A stretch of DNA of 64,000 bases, taken from the NCBI RefSeq assembly GCF_044466355.1, contig NZ_JBITMQ010000027.1:1-64000 (forward strand), read 5' to 3'. This DNA is from Actinophytocola sp044466355 (GTDB lineage: Bacteria; Actinomycetota; Actinomycetes; Mycobacteriales; Pseudonocardiaceae). How positions within the stretch are numbered: the first letter of the stretch is position 1; the number at the start of each line of letters is the position of its first letter. Shown piece after piece: positions 38,953 through 47,312 of the stretch. The notes under the pieces are model-generated. The model was given only the letters and a program-made list of their open reading frames with translations. It did not search any database and was not told the origin of the DNA. The position numbers and the translations under genes are program-made.

Positions 38953-41223
38953 GTGATCGGCCCGGCGGGCGCGCGGCGTGTACCCGCCTCGCTCCTACTG
39001 CTCACCCTCATCCTGTTCGGGGTGGCTGGCTGGTGCGTCTGGTCGAGGGCCACCTCGCCAACGGACGGCGCCACCGTCAGCCCCTCGGTCAGTGCTGTCT
39101 CGATCGGGCACATCATCGTGTCCGATGTGGAGCCGGGGAGTGCGCTGCGGCTCGGGGACGAGGTGCTCGCGATCGACGGGCAGCGGCTCGCCGAGCGGAC
39201 CGCGCACCTGCCCGGCGGGCTGCCTGCGCAGGCCGGGGACACGCTGACCTACCTGGTGGACCGTGCCGGGCGAACGCTGTCGGTCGACGTCACGCTGCAC
39301 CACTTCCCCATCGTGCGTGCCGTCGGTGACTGGTGGCCGATGCTGCTGGTGGCGACGCTGCTCGTCGCGACGAGTGTCACCGTGTTCTGGGCCCGGCCGC
39401 GCGATCCGGCCGCGCACGCCACGTTGCTGACCTCGGCGATCGGGATCGTCGCGATCATCGGGGCCGGGTTCTTCCCGTTGATGGCGGTCGACCTCGTCGC
39501 CGGGGACCAGTTCTGGCGGCACTTCACCGGGCAGGTGGCGTTCGCGTTGTTGTGGGGCGCGACGCTGCACTTCGCGATCGCCTTCCCCGCGTCGACCGTC
39601 ACGCGCGGGCAGCGGTGGCTGATCGCCGCCGGGTACGCCGGGCCGCTGGTGCTGTACGGGCTCGTGTGGCTGCTGACGCTGGTGGTCCTGCGCGAGCCGC
39701 TCGAGCGGATCCACGTGCTCGTGGTGCCGGTGCTGCCCGCGTTGTTCACCTACCCGCCGCTGATCGTGACCGTGCTGGTCCGCAAGTACGCCCGGCAGCG
39801 CGGGGAACCGACTCGCAAGCCCATCCTGTGGCTGCTGGTGGCGCTCGTGGGCAGCGTGGTCGCCTACCTCACGATCTGGGTGGTGCCGGTGATCGCGACC
39901 GGCACGCCGGTGGTGCCGTACGAGATGCAGGCGCTGCCGTTCATGGCCGTGCCGGTCGCGATGGCGGCCGCCGTGCTGCGGTACCGGGCGCTGAACATCG
40001 AGGTCGCGGTCAGCAGGACCGTCGTGTACGGGGCGCTGACGATCGGCGCGATCGGCGTGTACGTCGCGGTGGTCTCCGCGTGGAGCGCGGTGTTCGGGCC
40101 GGTCACCAACGTGTGGTGGCAGGCGGTCGTGGTGGCCGCGATCGCCGTGTTGTCCCAGCCGGTGCGCAGGCGGCTGCAGGCGCTGATCAACCGGCGGCTC
40201 TACGGCGAACGGGACGACCCGTACCGCGTGGTGTCGGCACTCGCGTCGCGGCTGGAGAACACGCCGACCGCGGCGACGATGCTGCCGGAGATCGTCGAGA
40301 CGGTGTCGGCGGCGCTGCGGCTGCCGTACATGGCGATCGAGATCCAGGCGCGTGGCCGCAGCGAGACCGCGGCGAGCGTCGGGACACCGACGGGTGAGCT
40401 GCACCGGATGCCGTTGACGTTCCACGGTGAGCGGGTCGGCAACCTGGTCGTGGGCAGGCGGTCGTCGCAGCGGGAGCTGACGCGGCCGGACCGGATCGCG
40501 CTCGCGGAGGTCGCCCGGCACGCGGGCGCGGCCGTCTACACCGCGCGTCTCACCCGCGACCTGCGCCGGTCCCGCGACCGGCTGGTGCGGGCGCGGGAGA
40601 TGGAGCGGCGGCGGATCCTGCACGAGCTGCACGACGGCGTCGGGCCGACGCTGGCGGCGGTCGCGCTCGGGCTGGACGTGAGCAAGCGGACCGTCGGTGA
40701 CACGTCGCCGACCGGTGAGCTGCTCGGCCGGTTGCGGGACGAGCTGCAGGCGGCGATCGTGGAGATACGCAGGCTCGCACACGGACTGCGGCCGCCCGTG
40801 CTGGACCGGATCGGGCTGATCCCCGCGATCCGCGAGTACGCGGGCGCGCTCGCGAGCCGCAGCGCGGGCGGGGACTCGTCGGTGGACGGGGTGACGATCG
40901 TGCTCGAGGTGCCGTCGGCGATGCCGAAGCTCCCGGCTCCGGTGGACGTCGCGGCGTACCGGATCATCTGTGAGGCGTTGACGAACGTGACCCGGCACGC
41001 GGCGGCCAGCTCGTGCGCGGTCCGGCTCTGGGTGGACGACGACCTGCACATCGAGGTCGTCGACGACGGGGTCGGGCTACCGGCGGTGACGAACGGCGGC
41101 GTGGGCCTGTCGTCCATGCGGGAACGGGCGACGGAGCTGGGTGGCGAGTGTCTGGTGGAAGCGGAATCCGACGGCGGGACACGGGTCTTCGCGACGCTTC
41201 CCCTGCCGAAGGAGGCCGGTTGA
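38953..41223 (+). CDS. Membrane sensor histidine kinase with PDZ-like domain (NarL/HisKA_3 type)
   Basis: A 756-residue kinase. After a first membrane helix (about 10-30) comes an external PDZ-like segment (about 45-110, with VEPGSALRLGDEVLAIDGQRL). About eight more membrane helices follow (125-360), then a GAF-like region (about 400-530) and a HisKA_3 domain with REMERRRILHELHDGVGP, where the phosphoacceptor is the His of LHD (about residue 560). The ATPase domain has CEALTNVTRHA and DDGVGLPAVTNGGVGLSSM. Its stop overlaps the response regulator start by one base (TGATG). The PDZ-like domain suggests sensing of a protein tail or lipid ligand. Confidence 0.94.
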   Translation: MIGPAGARRVPASLLLLTLILFGVAGWCVWSRATSPTDGATVSPSVSAVSIGHIIVSDVEPGSALRLGDEVLAIDGQRLAERTAHLPGGLPAQAGDTLTYLVDRAGRTLSVDVTLHHFPIVRAVGDWWPMLLVATLLVATSVTVFWARPRDPAAHATLLTSAIGIVAIIGAGFFPLMAVDLVAGDQFWRHFTGQVAFALLWGATLHFAIAFPASTVTRGQRWLIAAGYAGPLVLYGLVWLLTLVVLREPLERIHVLVVPVLPALFTYPPLIVTVLVRKYARQRGEPTRKPILWLLVALVGSVVAYLTIWVVPVIATGTPVVPYEMQALPFMAVPVAMAAAVLRYRALNIEVAVSRTVVYGALTIGAIGVYVAVVSAWSAVFGPVTNVWWQAVVVAAIAVLSQPVRRRLQALINRRLYGERDDPYRVVSALASRLENTPTAATMLPEIVETVSAALRLPYMAIEIQARGRSETAASVGTPTGELHRMPLTFHGERVGNLVVGRRSSQRELTRPDRIALAEVARHAGAAVYTARLTRDLRRSRDRLVRAREMERRRILHELHDGVGPTLAAVALGLDVSKRTVGDTSPTGELLGRLRDELQAAIVEIRRLAHGLRPPVLDRIGLIPAIREYAGALASRSAGGDSSVDGVTIVLEVPSAMPKLPAPVDVAAYRIICEALTNVTRHAAASSCAVRLWVDDDLHIEVVDDGVGLPAVTNGGVGLSSMRERATELGGECLVEAESDGGTRVFATLPLPKEAG

Positions 41224-41897
41224 TGTCGGCGCAGGAACCGAGGCTGCGGGTGCTGGTGGTCGACGACCATCCCCTGTTCCGGTTCGGGCTGTGCACCGTG
41301 CTGGCGGCCGAGCCGTCGCTGGACGTGGTCGGCGAGGCCGCGAACGGGCGGGACGCCGTGTCGGCCGCCCGGACGTTCAGCCCCGACGTGGTGGTGATGG
41401 ACCTGCACCTGCCGGACATCGACGGCATCGAGGCGACCCGGCAGATCGTCGGCGAACGCCCCGGCACCGGCGTCATGGTGCTGACCATGTTCAACGACAC
41501 GGAGTCCGTGTTCGCGGCGATGCGGGCGGGCGCGCGGGGCTACCTGCTGAAGGGGTCCGGTCAGGAGGAGATCGTGCGCGCGGTGCACGCGGTGGGCCGT
41601 GGCGAGGCGATCTTCGGCCCGGACATCGCGACCCGCGTGCTGGGCTTCTTCAACAGCGGCCCGGCGACCCCGACGGACACGGTGTTCCCGGAGCTCACGT
41701 CCCGCGAGCGCGAGGTCCTGGCCCTGATCGCGGACGGCGAAAGCAACGCGACCATCGCCGGCAGACTGTGCCTGTCCCCCAAAACAGTCCGCAACCACGT
41801 CTCGAGCATCTTCACCAAACTCCACGTGGCGGACCGAGCCCAGGCCATAGTCCGAGCCCGCAAAGCAGGCCTGGGCGAACGCAACACCCCCAACTGA
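41223..41897 (+). CDS. NarL/LuxR-family response regulator
   Basis: A 224-residue regulator with a receiver domain (VLVVDDHPLFRFGL, phosphoacceptor Asp at about residue 60 in VVVMDLHLPDIDG, then MVLTMFND and YLLKG) and a C-terminal LuxR-type helix-turn-helix (LTSREREVLALIADGESNATIAGRLCLSPKTVRNHVSSIFTKL). It is translationally coupled to the kinase and is its partner. Its end runs into a large tandem/inverted repeat. Confidence 0.97.
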   Translation: MSAQEPRLRVLVVDDHPLFRFGLCTVLAAEPSLDVVGEAANGRDAVSAARTFSPDVVVMDLHLPDIDGIEATRQIVGERPGTGVMVLTMFNDTESVFAAMRAGARGYLLKGSGQEEIVRAVHAVGRGEAIFGPDIATRVLGFFNSGPATPTDTVFPELTSREREVLALIADGESNATIAGRLCLSPKTVRNHVSSIFTKLHVADRAQAIVRARKAGLGERNTPN

Positions 41898-41899
41898 CA

Positions 41900-42140
41900 A
41901 CACCGCGAGTCGCGCCCCCAAACACCGCGAGTCGCGCCCCCAAACACCGCGAGTCGCGCCCCCAAACACCGCGAGTCGCGCCCCCAGACACCGCGAGTCG
42001 CGTTCCCAGGCATAACGAGTTGTCGGTCTCGTGCAGATCTTGAACTCAATGACCTGCACGAGACCGACAACTCGGTGTGTTGTAGAACGCGACTCGCCCT
42101 GCTCGGGGGCGCGACTCGCCCTGTTTGGGGGCGCGACTCG
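41900..42140. repeat. Tandem and inverted repeat block between two convergent regulator genes
   Basis: Five tandem 22-base units of the type CACCGCGAGTCGCGCCCCCA (about 41900-42009) lead to a perfect inverted repeat with 21-base arms at 42016-42036 and 42054-42074 around a 17-base loop. The right side then carries about three inverted partial units (GCGACTCGCCCTG, GGGGGCGCGACTCGC) up to 42140. The whole block therefore reads almost the same on both strands and could fold into one long stem. It ends the convergent response regulator and LuxR genes. Confidence 0.9.
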
Positions 42141-42147
42141 CGGGGTT

Positions 42148-42780
42148 TTAGATCAGGCCTTCTCTTAGGGCGTAGGCGACCGCGTGGGAGCGGTTTCGTA
42201 GTTGGAAGCGGTTCGTCACGTCGTGGAGGATGCTTTTCACGGTGCGCTGTGAGTAGCAGAGCTTGTCCGCGATCTCCTTCGTGGACAGTCCGGACGCGAC
42301 CAGGCGCAGTACCTCGGTCTCCCGGTTCGTGATGCCCGCCAGGTGCAGGCCACGGGGCTCCAGGACGTGGCGTTGCAGCCGGGACACGCGGTTCAGCAGA
42401 CGGCCGAGCAGGTCCGGCGGCAGTGCGCCCTCACCCGCGGCGGCGGCCTTGACCAGTCGCACCAGGACGTCCGGCGTCGTGTCGGCGCGGCGGGCCACCG
42501 CGCACACCCCGCCCTCGACGGCGGTCAGGATCTCCGTGTCCTCCAGCTCCCCCGCGATGAGGACCACCCTCGTGAACCCGCGCACCTGCAGAGTGCGCAG
42601 CAGTTGTGCGCCCCGGTCGTCGAACCGGTCGGTCACCACCAGCGCGACGGACTCCGGGGACGCGGCGTCCTCGTCGACCAGCCACACCTCCTGCCGCGTG
42701 CGCAGTGCCATCTGGACGCCGCTCTGCAGGATGGGGTCGGTCGCACGCACGACGACCGGGATACGGCTTTGCTCCAACAT
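42148..42780 (-). CDS. LuxR-family regulator with atypical receiver-like domain
   Basis: A 210-residue regulator. The N-terminal 120 residues look like a receiver domain (IPVVVRATDPILQSGVQMAL, ALVVTDRFDDRGAQLLRTLQVRGFTRVVLIAGELEDTEILTAVEGGVCAVARR), but the usual DD pair and phosphoacceptor Asp are not clearly kept. The C-terminal LuxR helix-turn-helix is intact (ITNRETEVLRLVASGLSTKEIADKLCYSQRTVKSILHDVTNRF). Such proteins lie near contractile injection system loci in some actinomycetes and may respond without phosphorylation. It is just upstream of the eCIS-linked genes on the same strand. Confidence 0.88.
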   Translation of the reverse strand: MLEQSRIPVVVRATDPILQSGVQMALRTRQEVWLVDEDAASPESVALVVTDRFDDRGAQLLRTLQVRGFTRVVLIAGELEDTEILTAVEGGVCAVARRADTTPDVLVRLVKAAAAGEGALPPDLLGRLLNRVSRLQRHVLEPRGLHLAGITNRETEVLRLVASGLSTKEIADKLCYSQRTVKSILHDVTNRFQLRNRSHAVAYALREGLI

Positions 42781-42935
42781 CGAATCTTCCGCTCTCTAGC
42801 GCGCCCCCGACTCGACGCCCAGCACGTCGAACCCGCGCACGGAGAAGGTTGCCCGAACGTGCGTCCCAGGCACATGGGACCGGTGTCCCGGTTTTGCACG
42901 GCCGAACCACGGACCGTGCCCGGGCAGGCACACAA

Positions 42936-42964
42936 CGGGGCCCCCGAACGAACCGGGGGCCCCG
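42936..42964 (-). terminator. Perfect GC-rich terminator hairpin
   Basis: CGGGGCCCCCG (42936-42946) pairs with CGGGGGCCCCG (42954-42964) around a seven-base loop, 18 bases after the stop of the minus-strand gene at 42982. It separates that gene from the LuxR gene. Confidence 0.85.
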
Positions 42965-42981
42965 AAAGGACTAGCGGACCG

Positions 42982-44325
42982 TCAACTGGGTGCCGGGCCG
43001 GAGAGCCTGCCCGAGAAGGACACGGCCGGGGTGCACTTGCCGGTCGCCGGTTCCGGCGCGCCGGGCAGCTGGCAGCTCACCTCGACGGTCAGCGGCTGGT
43101 CCGGGCTGAACGTCCACGGCTCCAGGAAGTGGAAGTCCATGTCGCGGAAGTTCTGCAGGCCGGTCGCGTACAGCACCTCGTCGCCGCGCTTGATGGCGAG
43201 CGTGCCGCTGTCGCCGCGCGGGTTCTGCAGGATGATGTCGGTCAGCACCAGCGTCTTGTTCGGCGGGATCGCACCGGCCGGCACCTTGAACGACTCGAAC
43301 TCGGCGGGGTCGGACTGCGCGTCCGCGCTGGTCGTGATGCGGAAGTCCACAGCGGACCCGGTCGAGATGTCGACGCCCTTCTCGTCGGTCGTGGCGCCCC
43401 GGCCACCGACACCGCCGCCACCGCCCGCGCCCTCCTTGGCCGCCATGTCGTCGACCTTCTTCTGCGCCGCGTTGGCCTTCTCCTCGGCCGCGACGGCACG
43501 GCGTTCGGCGAGGTCCGCCTTGTCCTTCAGCTCGGCCTGTGCCTCCTCGGCCGCCGTCTTGCCCGCCTCCCGCGCCGCGGTCTGCACGGTCGGCTTGACG
43601 AGCGTGAACCACAGCACGGCCAGCACGACGGCCGCGGCGAGCACGGCCGCGGCGGCGGGCAGCAGCCACTTCGGCAGCATCTGCTGCTGCACGACCGTGC
43701 CGTCCATGTTGACCGGCGGCTGGTCCGGCGCGATCGCCGTGACCCCGAACGGCAGCCGCTTGTCGGCGCCGCGCAGGAACCGGTCGTACGGCTTGGCCCG
43801 CAGCTTCAGGAACGCCGACGTGCCCGGCTGCACGGTGAGCGAGCTGTGGTCCAGCGACAGCTTCAGCTGCTCCTCCGGGTCGTTCGTCACGACCTCGACC
43901 GGGATCGGGTAGTTGCCCGAGTTCTCGACGACGACCTCGTGCACGGCCTTGGTACGGCACCGCGACGTCTTCGGCGACAGCTCCAGCTGCAGGTCCATGA
44001 ACGGCTCGACGTCGACCGACCCCTCGGCGACCGACGAGTTCGGCGGGTCCTCGCGGGACAGCACGCGCACGCCGAACGGCACCTGACCGGCGGGCACCGA
44101 CGAGTCCCGTGGCGGCGCGAACCGCACGGTGGCCTGACCGTCCTGCCCCGGCATCAGGTTCATGACGCGCGGCGTGACCTCGGTCCACTCCCGAGAATCA
44201 CCGACTATGTCCAAGGTGAACTGGTCGACCAGCGTGCCGTTGTTCCGCACCAGGACCGTCGCCTCGACCGCCTGACCCGGAGTCACGGACAGCTGCCTGC
44301 TCGCCAGCGACGTGGTAGCTCCCAT
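42982..44325 (-). CDS. Ig-like single-span membrane protein linked to the eCIS locus
   Basis: A 447-residue protein with no signal peptide. Residues 1 to about 230 form beta-sandwich (Ig-like) domains (LSVTPGQAVEATVLVRNNGTLVDQFTLDIVGD, VEVVTNDPEEQLKLSL). A membrane span follows at about 240-262 (LLPAAAAVLAAAVVLAVLW), then a charged coiled coil (about 270-320, EEAQAELKDKADLAERRAVAAEEKANAAQKK) and a C-terminal beta domain. Proteins of this kind, often labelled hydrolytic protein without basis, occur beside Streptomyces injection-system genes (from memory). Its start is divergent from the secreted protein at 44501. Confidence 0.78.
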   Translation of the reverse strand: MGATTSLASRQLSVTPGQAVEATVLVRNNGTLVDQFTLDIVGDSREWTEVTPRVMNLMPGQDGQATVRFAPPRDSSVPAGQVPFGVRVLSREDPPNSSVAEGSVDVEPFMDLQLELSPKTSRCRTKAVHEVVVENSGNYPIPVEVVTNDPEEQLKLSLDHSSLTVQPGTSAFLKLRAKPYDRFLRGADKRLPFGVTAIAPDQPPVNMDGTVVQQQMLPKWLLPAAAAVLAAAVVLAVLWFTLVKPTVQTAAREAGKTAAEEAQAELKDKADLAERRAVAAEEKANAAQKKVDDMAAKEGAGGGGGVGGRGATTDEKGVDISTGSAVDFRITTSADAQSDPAEFESFKVPAGAIPPNKTLVLTDIILQNPRGDSGTLAIKRGDEVLYATGLQNFRDMDFHFLEPWTFSPDQPLTVEVSCQLPGAPEPATGKCTPAVSFSGRLSGPAPS

Positions 44326-44500
44326 GGGCAAGCAGTGTCGGCAGGAAAGGCGACGGGGACAGCTTGCGCCGGGGAGCATGGCGGGGCGGCCCGGACTGCC
44401 CGATCGGGCGCACCCAGGCGTCCGGTACGCCACCCGCGAGCCGGGACCGGCGCACCGCGATCCCCCATACGGTCGGGCGCGGTAGATCTGGAGGTACCCC

Positions 44501-47254
44501 GTGCCCGAGTCCCCGCTCCGCACCCAACGTGCCGTCGCACTGGCCGTCGTCGCGACGGTCGTCGGCGTTTCCGCCGTGGTGGCCCTGTCCGGTCAGACCA
44601 CGACCGCACACGCCGCGACCGCACCCGGCTCCACCGTACGCGCGTCCGTCGCCGACGCGTCCGCCCCGGACGGCGAGGACGGCACCGAAAGCGGCGGCGA
44701 GAACCAGGAGCTGTCCGCGAACGGCACGACCGTCGTGTTCTCGAGCGAGGCACGGCTCGACGCCCTGTCCAACGACGGCTACGAGGCCGTGTACGTGCGC
44801 GACCTGAGGAACAACCGCACGACCATGATCAGCCGGGGCCAGTTCACGCGCCCCGATCCCCCGACCATCACCACGACGACCCCGACGTACGTCCCGCCGC
44901 GGTTGGCCGGGGAGCCGTTGCTGTCGTTGAACGGCAAGCGGAAGCAGGAGGAGCCGCGGTTCGGTGAGGTGCCGCCCACCCGGGGCAGCACGGAACCGAC
45001 GATCTCCGAGGACGGCCGGTACGTCGCGTTCGTGACCCGGGCCGACAACATCGTCGTCGAGGACGACAACACGTCCCGGGACCTGCTTGTGTGCGACCGC
45101 GACCCCGACGGTGACGGCGAGTTCGACGAGCGCCGGGACGACGGCAGCCTCAGCTACCGGTACTTCCGGGTGAACGAGCCGCAGTGGGAGCAGGGTGACG
45201 GCGACGTCGCCCGCATCGACAGCCCGAGAACGCCGAAGCTGTCCGACGACGCGACGCGGATCGTGTGGCAGGACCGGGCGTTCGTCGACGACAGCGACGG
45301 CTACCGCCAGGTCGTGCGCACCGCGCCGCTCACCCCGGCCGGCCCCGGCGAGGTCGCGGCGCTCGGCACGACCCTCGGTGACCTGCGACCAACCGCGCAG
45401 CGCCAGCCGGACGTGTCGGCCGACGGCCGCTTCGTCGTGCTGGTCGCGGACTACGTGCGTCGCGAAGGCGGCGGCGAGTTCTACGTCGACGTCCCGTTCC
45501 ACGCGGTCATCCGCAAGGACATGAGCACCGGCGCCGTGCTCCGCGTCGACTGGGACGTGAACACCACGCCGGACGACGTGGCACCGCTGTCGATCGACGA
45601 GTCCGTGTACCTCGCGGCCCCCGCGATCGCCGGCGACGGCGGCACGATCGCGTTCGAGGCCGAGGCGTACGAGAACGGGTGCACCTCGACCAGCTGCTGG
45701 TACTCGGTCGCCGACCAACCGGTGGTGTACGTGGTGCGGGTCCAGGAGGACGGCACGCCGGTCGACTCCGCGATCATGTCGCGGGACAACGACAACGAGG
45801 TCGTCAACGGGTTCAGCCCGGCGCTGTCCGGGGACGGCCGGTTCCTCGCGTTCGTCACCGACAACGCGAACGCGCACGACGGCGTCGACCGCCCGCTCGG
45901 CGACTCGGACAGCTGCCGCACGTTCTCGGAGTCGGAAGGCCTGAAGCGCGCCGATCTGCCGCCGCCCACAGAGGACCGTGGCCGGCGGGTCGTGTGCCAG
46001 GTCGTGGTGCGGGACCTGGTCGTCGACCGGCAGCGGCTGGTCGACGAGGAGCCGCGGTTGCCGGGCACGCTCGCGTCGCCGGGCACGAGCGGGGACTGCG
46101 CCGAGACGCTGCCGGAGGACGCCACGTGCGGCGGCGACGACGACTCGCCGCCGTACAGTTCGACCGCGGCTTCCCTGTCCCGCAACGGTTCCACGATCGC
46201 GTACGACTCGTGGGCGGCCGACCTGGTCACCGAGCCGGTGGACGACAACGCGGGCGTCGACGTGTACGTGCGGACGTTCCGCCCGGACCTTCGTGCCGAC
46301 CCGACCCCGCTGGAGTTCGGCGAGGTGACGATCGGTGAGACGTTCGACCGCGTGGTGCGGCTCGACCACGTCGGCTTCGGCCCACTCGTAGTGACCGAAC
46401 TGACGATCGACGCACCCGAGTTCACCGTGGGCGCGCAGACCTGCACCGGCACGGAAACCGTTGTGCTGCAACAGACCGGGAGCTGCGAGGTGTCCGTCGT
46501 GTTCACCCCGGAGAACGCGGGCGAACGGACCGGCACGCTTTCCGTGCGGCTGCGTGACGGCCGCGAGTTCACGGTTCCGTTGCGTGGCACCGGTGTCGAG
46601 GAGGAGGAGCCGCCGCCGGACGCGCGGTTCGCGGCTGCTCCGGACCCGCTGGCGTTCGGTGACCGGCTGCTCCTGTCGACGGCGCCCGCGAAGGCCGTCA
46701 CGGTGACGAACACGGGCGGCGAGGACCTGACGGTGACCGGTGTCGGCGTCGTGTCCCCGCTCGCGCCCGCCGACTACGCGATCGAGTCCGACACCTGCAC
46801 CGATACCCCGGTGCCGCCGGGCGGGACGTGCGAGGTGGCGGTGACGTTCTCGCCGCGGGCGTCGGGTGCGAGGGCGGCGGTGCTCCGCTTCACCGACGAC
46901 GTGCCGGGCGGCACACCGCACCTGATCGGGTTGACCGGCACGGCGGCCGTCCCGGCCATCGAGGTGGCGCCGGGCGTGTCGCCACCGGGACGCGTGCTCG
47001 CGGTGACCGGCAGCGGATTCGCCCCGGGCAAACCGGTGACGGTCAGGATGGGAGCCTTCGCGGAGAACGCGACCGCCGTGCCGGGCACCGACGGCCGGTT
47101 CACCGCGATGCTGCTGGTCCTGCCGAAGACAGCGATCGGCACGTACCCGGTGACCGCGACCATCGACGACACGGACCCACCGATCGAGGCGGCCAAGGCG
47201 GTCCTGATCGTCGCCCCGTCCGTCAGCCCGGCCGACTTCGTGATCCGTAACTGA
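44501..47254 (+). CDS. Secreted PD40/anchor-D domain protein
   Basis: A 917-residue protein with a signal peptide or N-terminal anchor (about 10-38). A WD/TolB-like beta-propeller region (about 70-590) contains repeated EDGRYVAFVTR, DDATRIVWQDR, DGRFVVLVADYV, DGRFLAFVTDN and NGSTIAYDSW motifs. Two choice-of-anchor D (ASPM/SPD-2/Hydin-type) domains follow (about 595-705 and 710-820, each with EFGEVTIG or AFGDRLLL, a cysteine pair and VVFTPENAGERTG-like ends), and the end is an Ig-like domain. GGAGG precedes the GTG start. Its likely role is in the cell wall or as an exported adhesion protein, possibly linked to the neighbouring eCIS. Confidence 0.85.
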   Translation: MPESPLRTQRAVALAVVATVVGVSAVVALSGQTTTAHAATAPGSTVRASVADASAPDGEDGTESGGENQELSANGTTVVFSSEARLDALSNDGYEAVYVRDLRNNRTTMISRGQFTRPDPPTITTTTPTYVPPRLAGEPLLSLNGKRKQEEPRFGEVPPTRGSTEPTISEDGRYVAFVTRADNIVVEDDNTSRDLLVCDRDPDGDGEFDERRDDGSLSYRYFRVNEPQWEQGDGDVARIDSPRTPKLSDDATRIVWQDRAFVDDSDGYRQVVRTAPLTPAGPGEVAALGTTLGDLRPTAQRQPDVSADGRFVVLVADYVRREGGGEFYVDVPFHAVIRKDMSTGAVLRVDWDVNTTPDDVAPLSIDESVYLAAPAIAGDGGTIAFEAEAYENGCTSTSCWYSVADQPVVYVVRVQEDGTPVDSAIMSRDNDNEVVNGFSPALSGDGRFLAFVTDNANAHDGVDRPLGDSDSCRTFSESEGLKRADLPPPTEDRGRRVVCQVVVRDLVVDRQRLVDEEPRLPGTLASPGTSGDCAETLPEDATCGGDDDSPPYSSTAASLSRNGSTIAYDSWAADLVTEPVDDNAGVDVYVRTFRPDLRADPTPLEFGEVTIGETFDRVVRLDHVGFGPLVVTELTIDAPEFTVGAQTCTGTETVVLQQTGSCEVSVVFTPENAGERTGTLSVRLRDGREFTVPLRGTGVEEEEPPPDARFAAAPDPLAFGDRLLLSTAPAKAVTVTNTGGEDLTVTGVGVVSPLAPADYAIESDTCTDTPVPPGGTCEVAVTFSPRASGARAAVLRFTDDVPGGTPHLIGLTGTAAVPAIEVAPGVSPPGRVLAVTGSGFAPGKPVTVRMGAFAENATAVPGTDGRFTAMLLVLPKTAIGTYPVTATIDDTDPPIEAAKAVLIVAPSVSPADFVIRN

Positions 47255-47312
47255 TCTTCACCCGGGTGGCGGTTCCCCGGCACCCGGGTGCCGCGGGCAG
47301 GCTGGAAGGCCG

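Noticed and set aside
41900..42010. Possible CRISPR array
   Set aside because: The 22-base units are directly adjacent with no unique spacers and no cas genes nearby.
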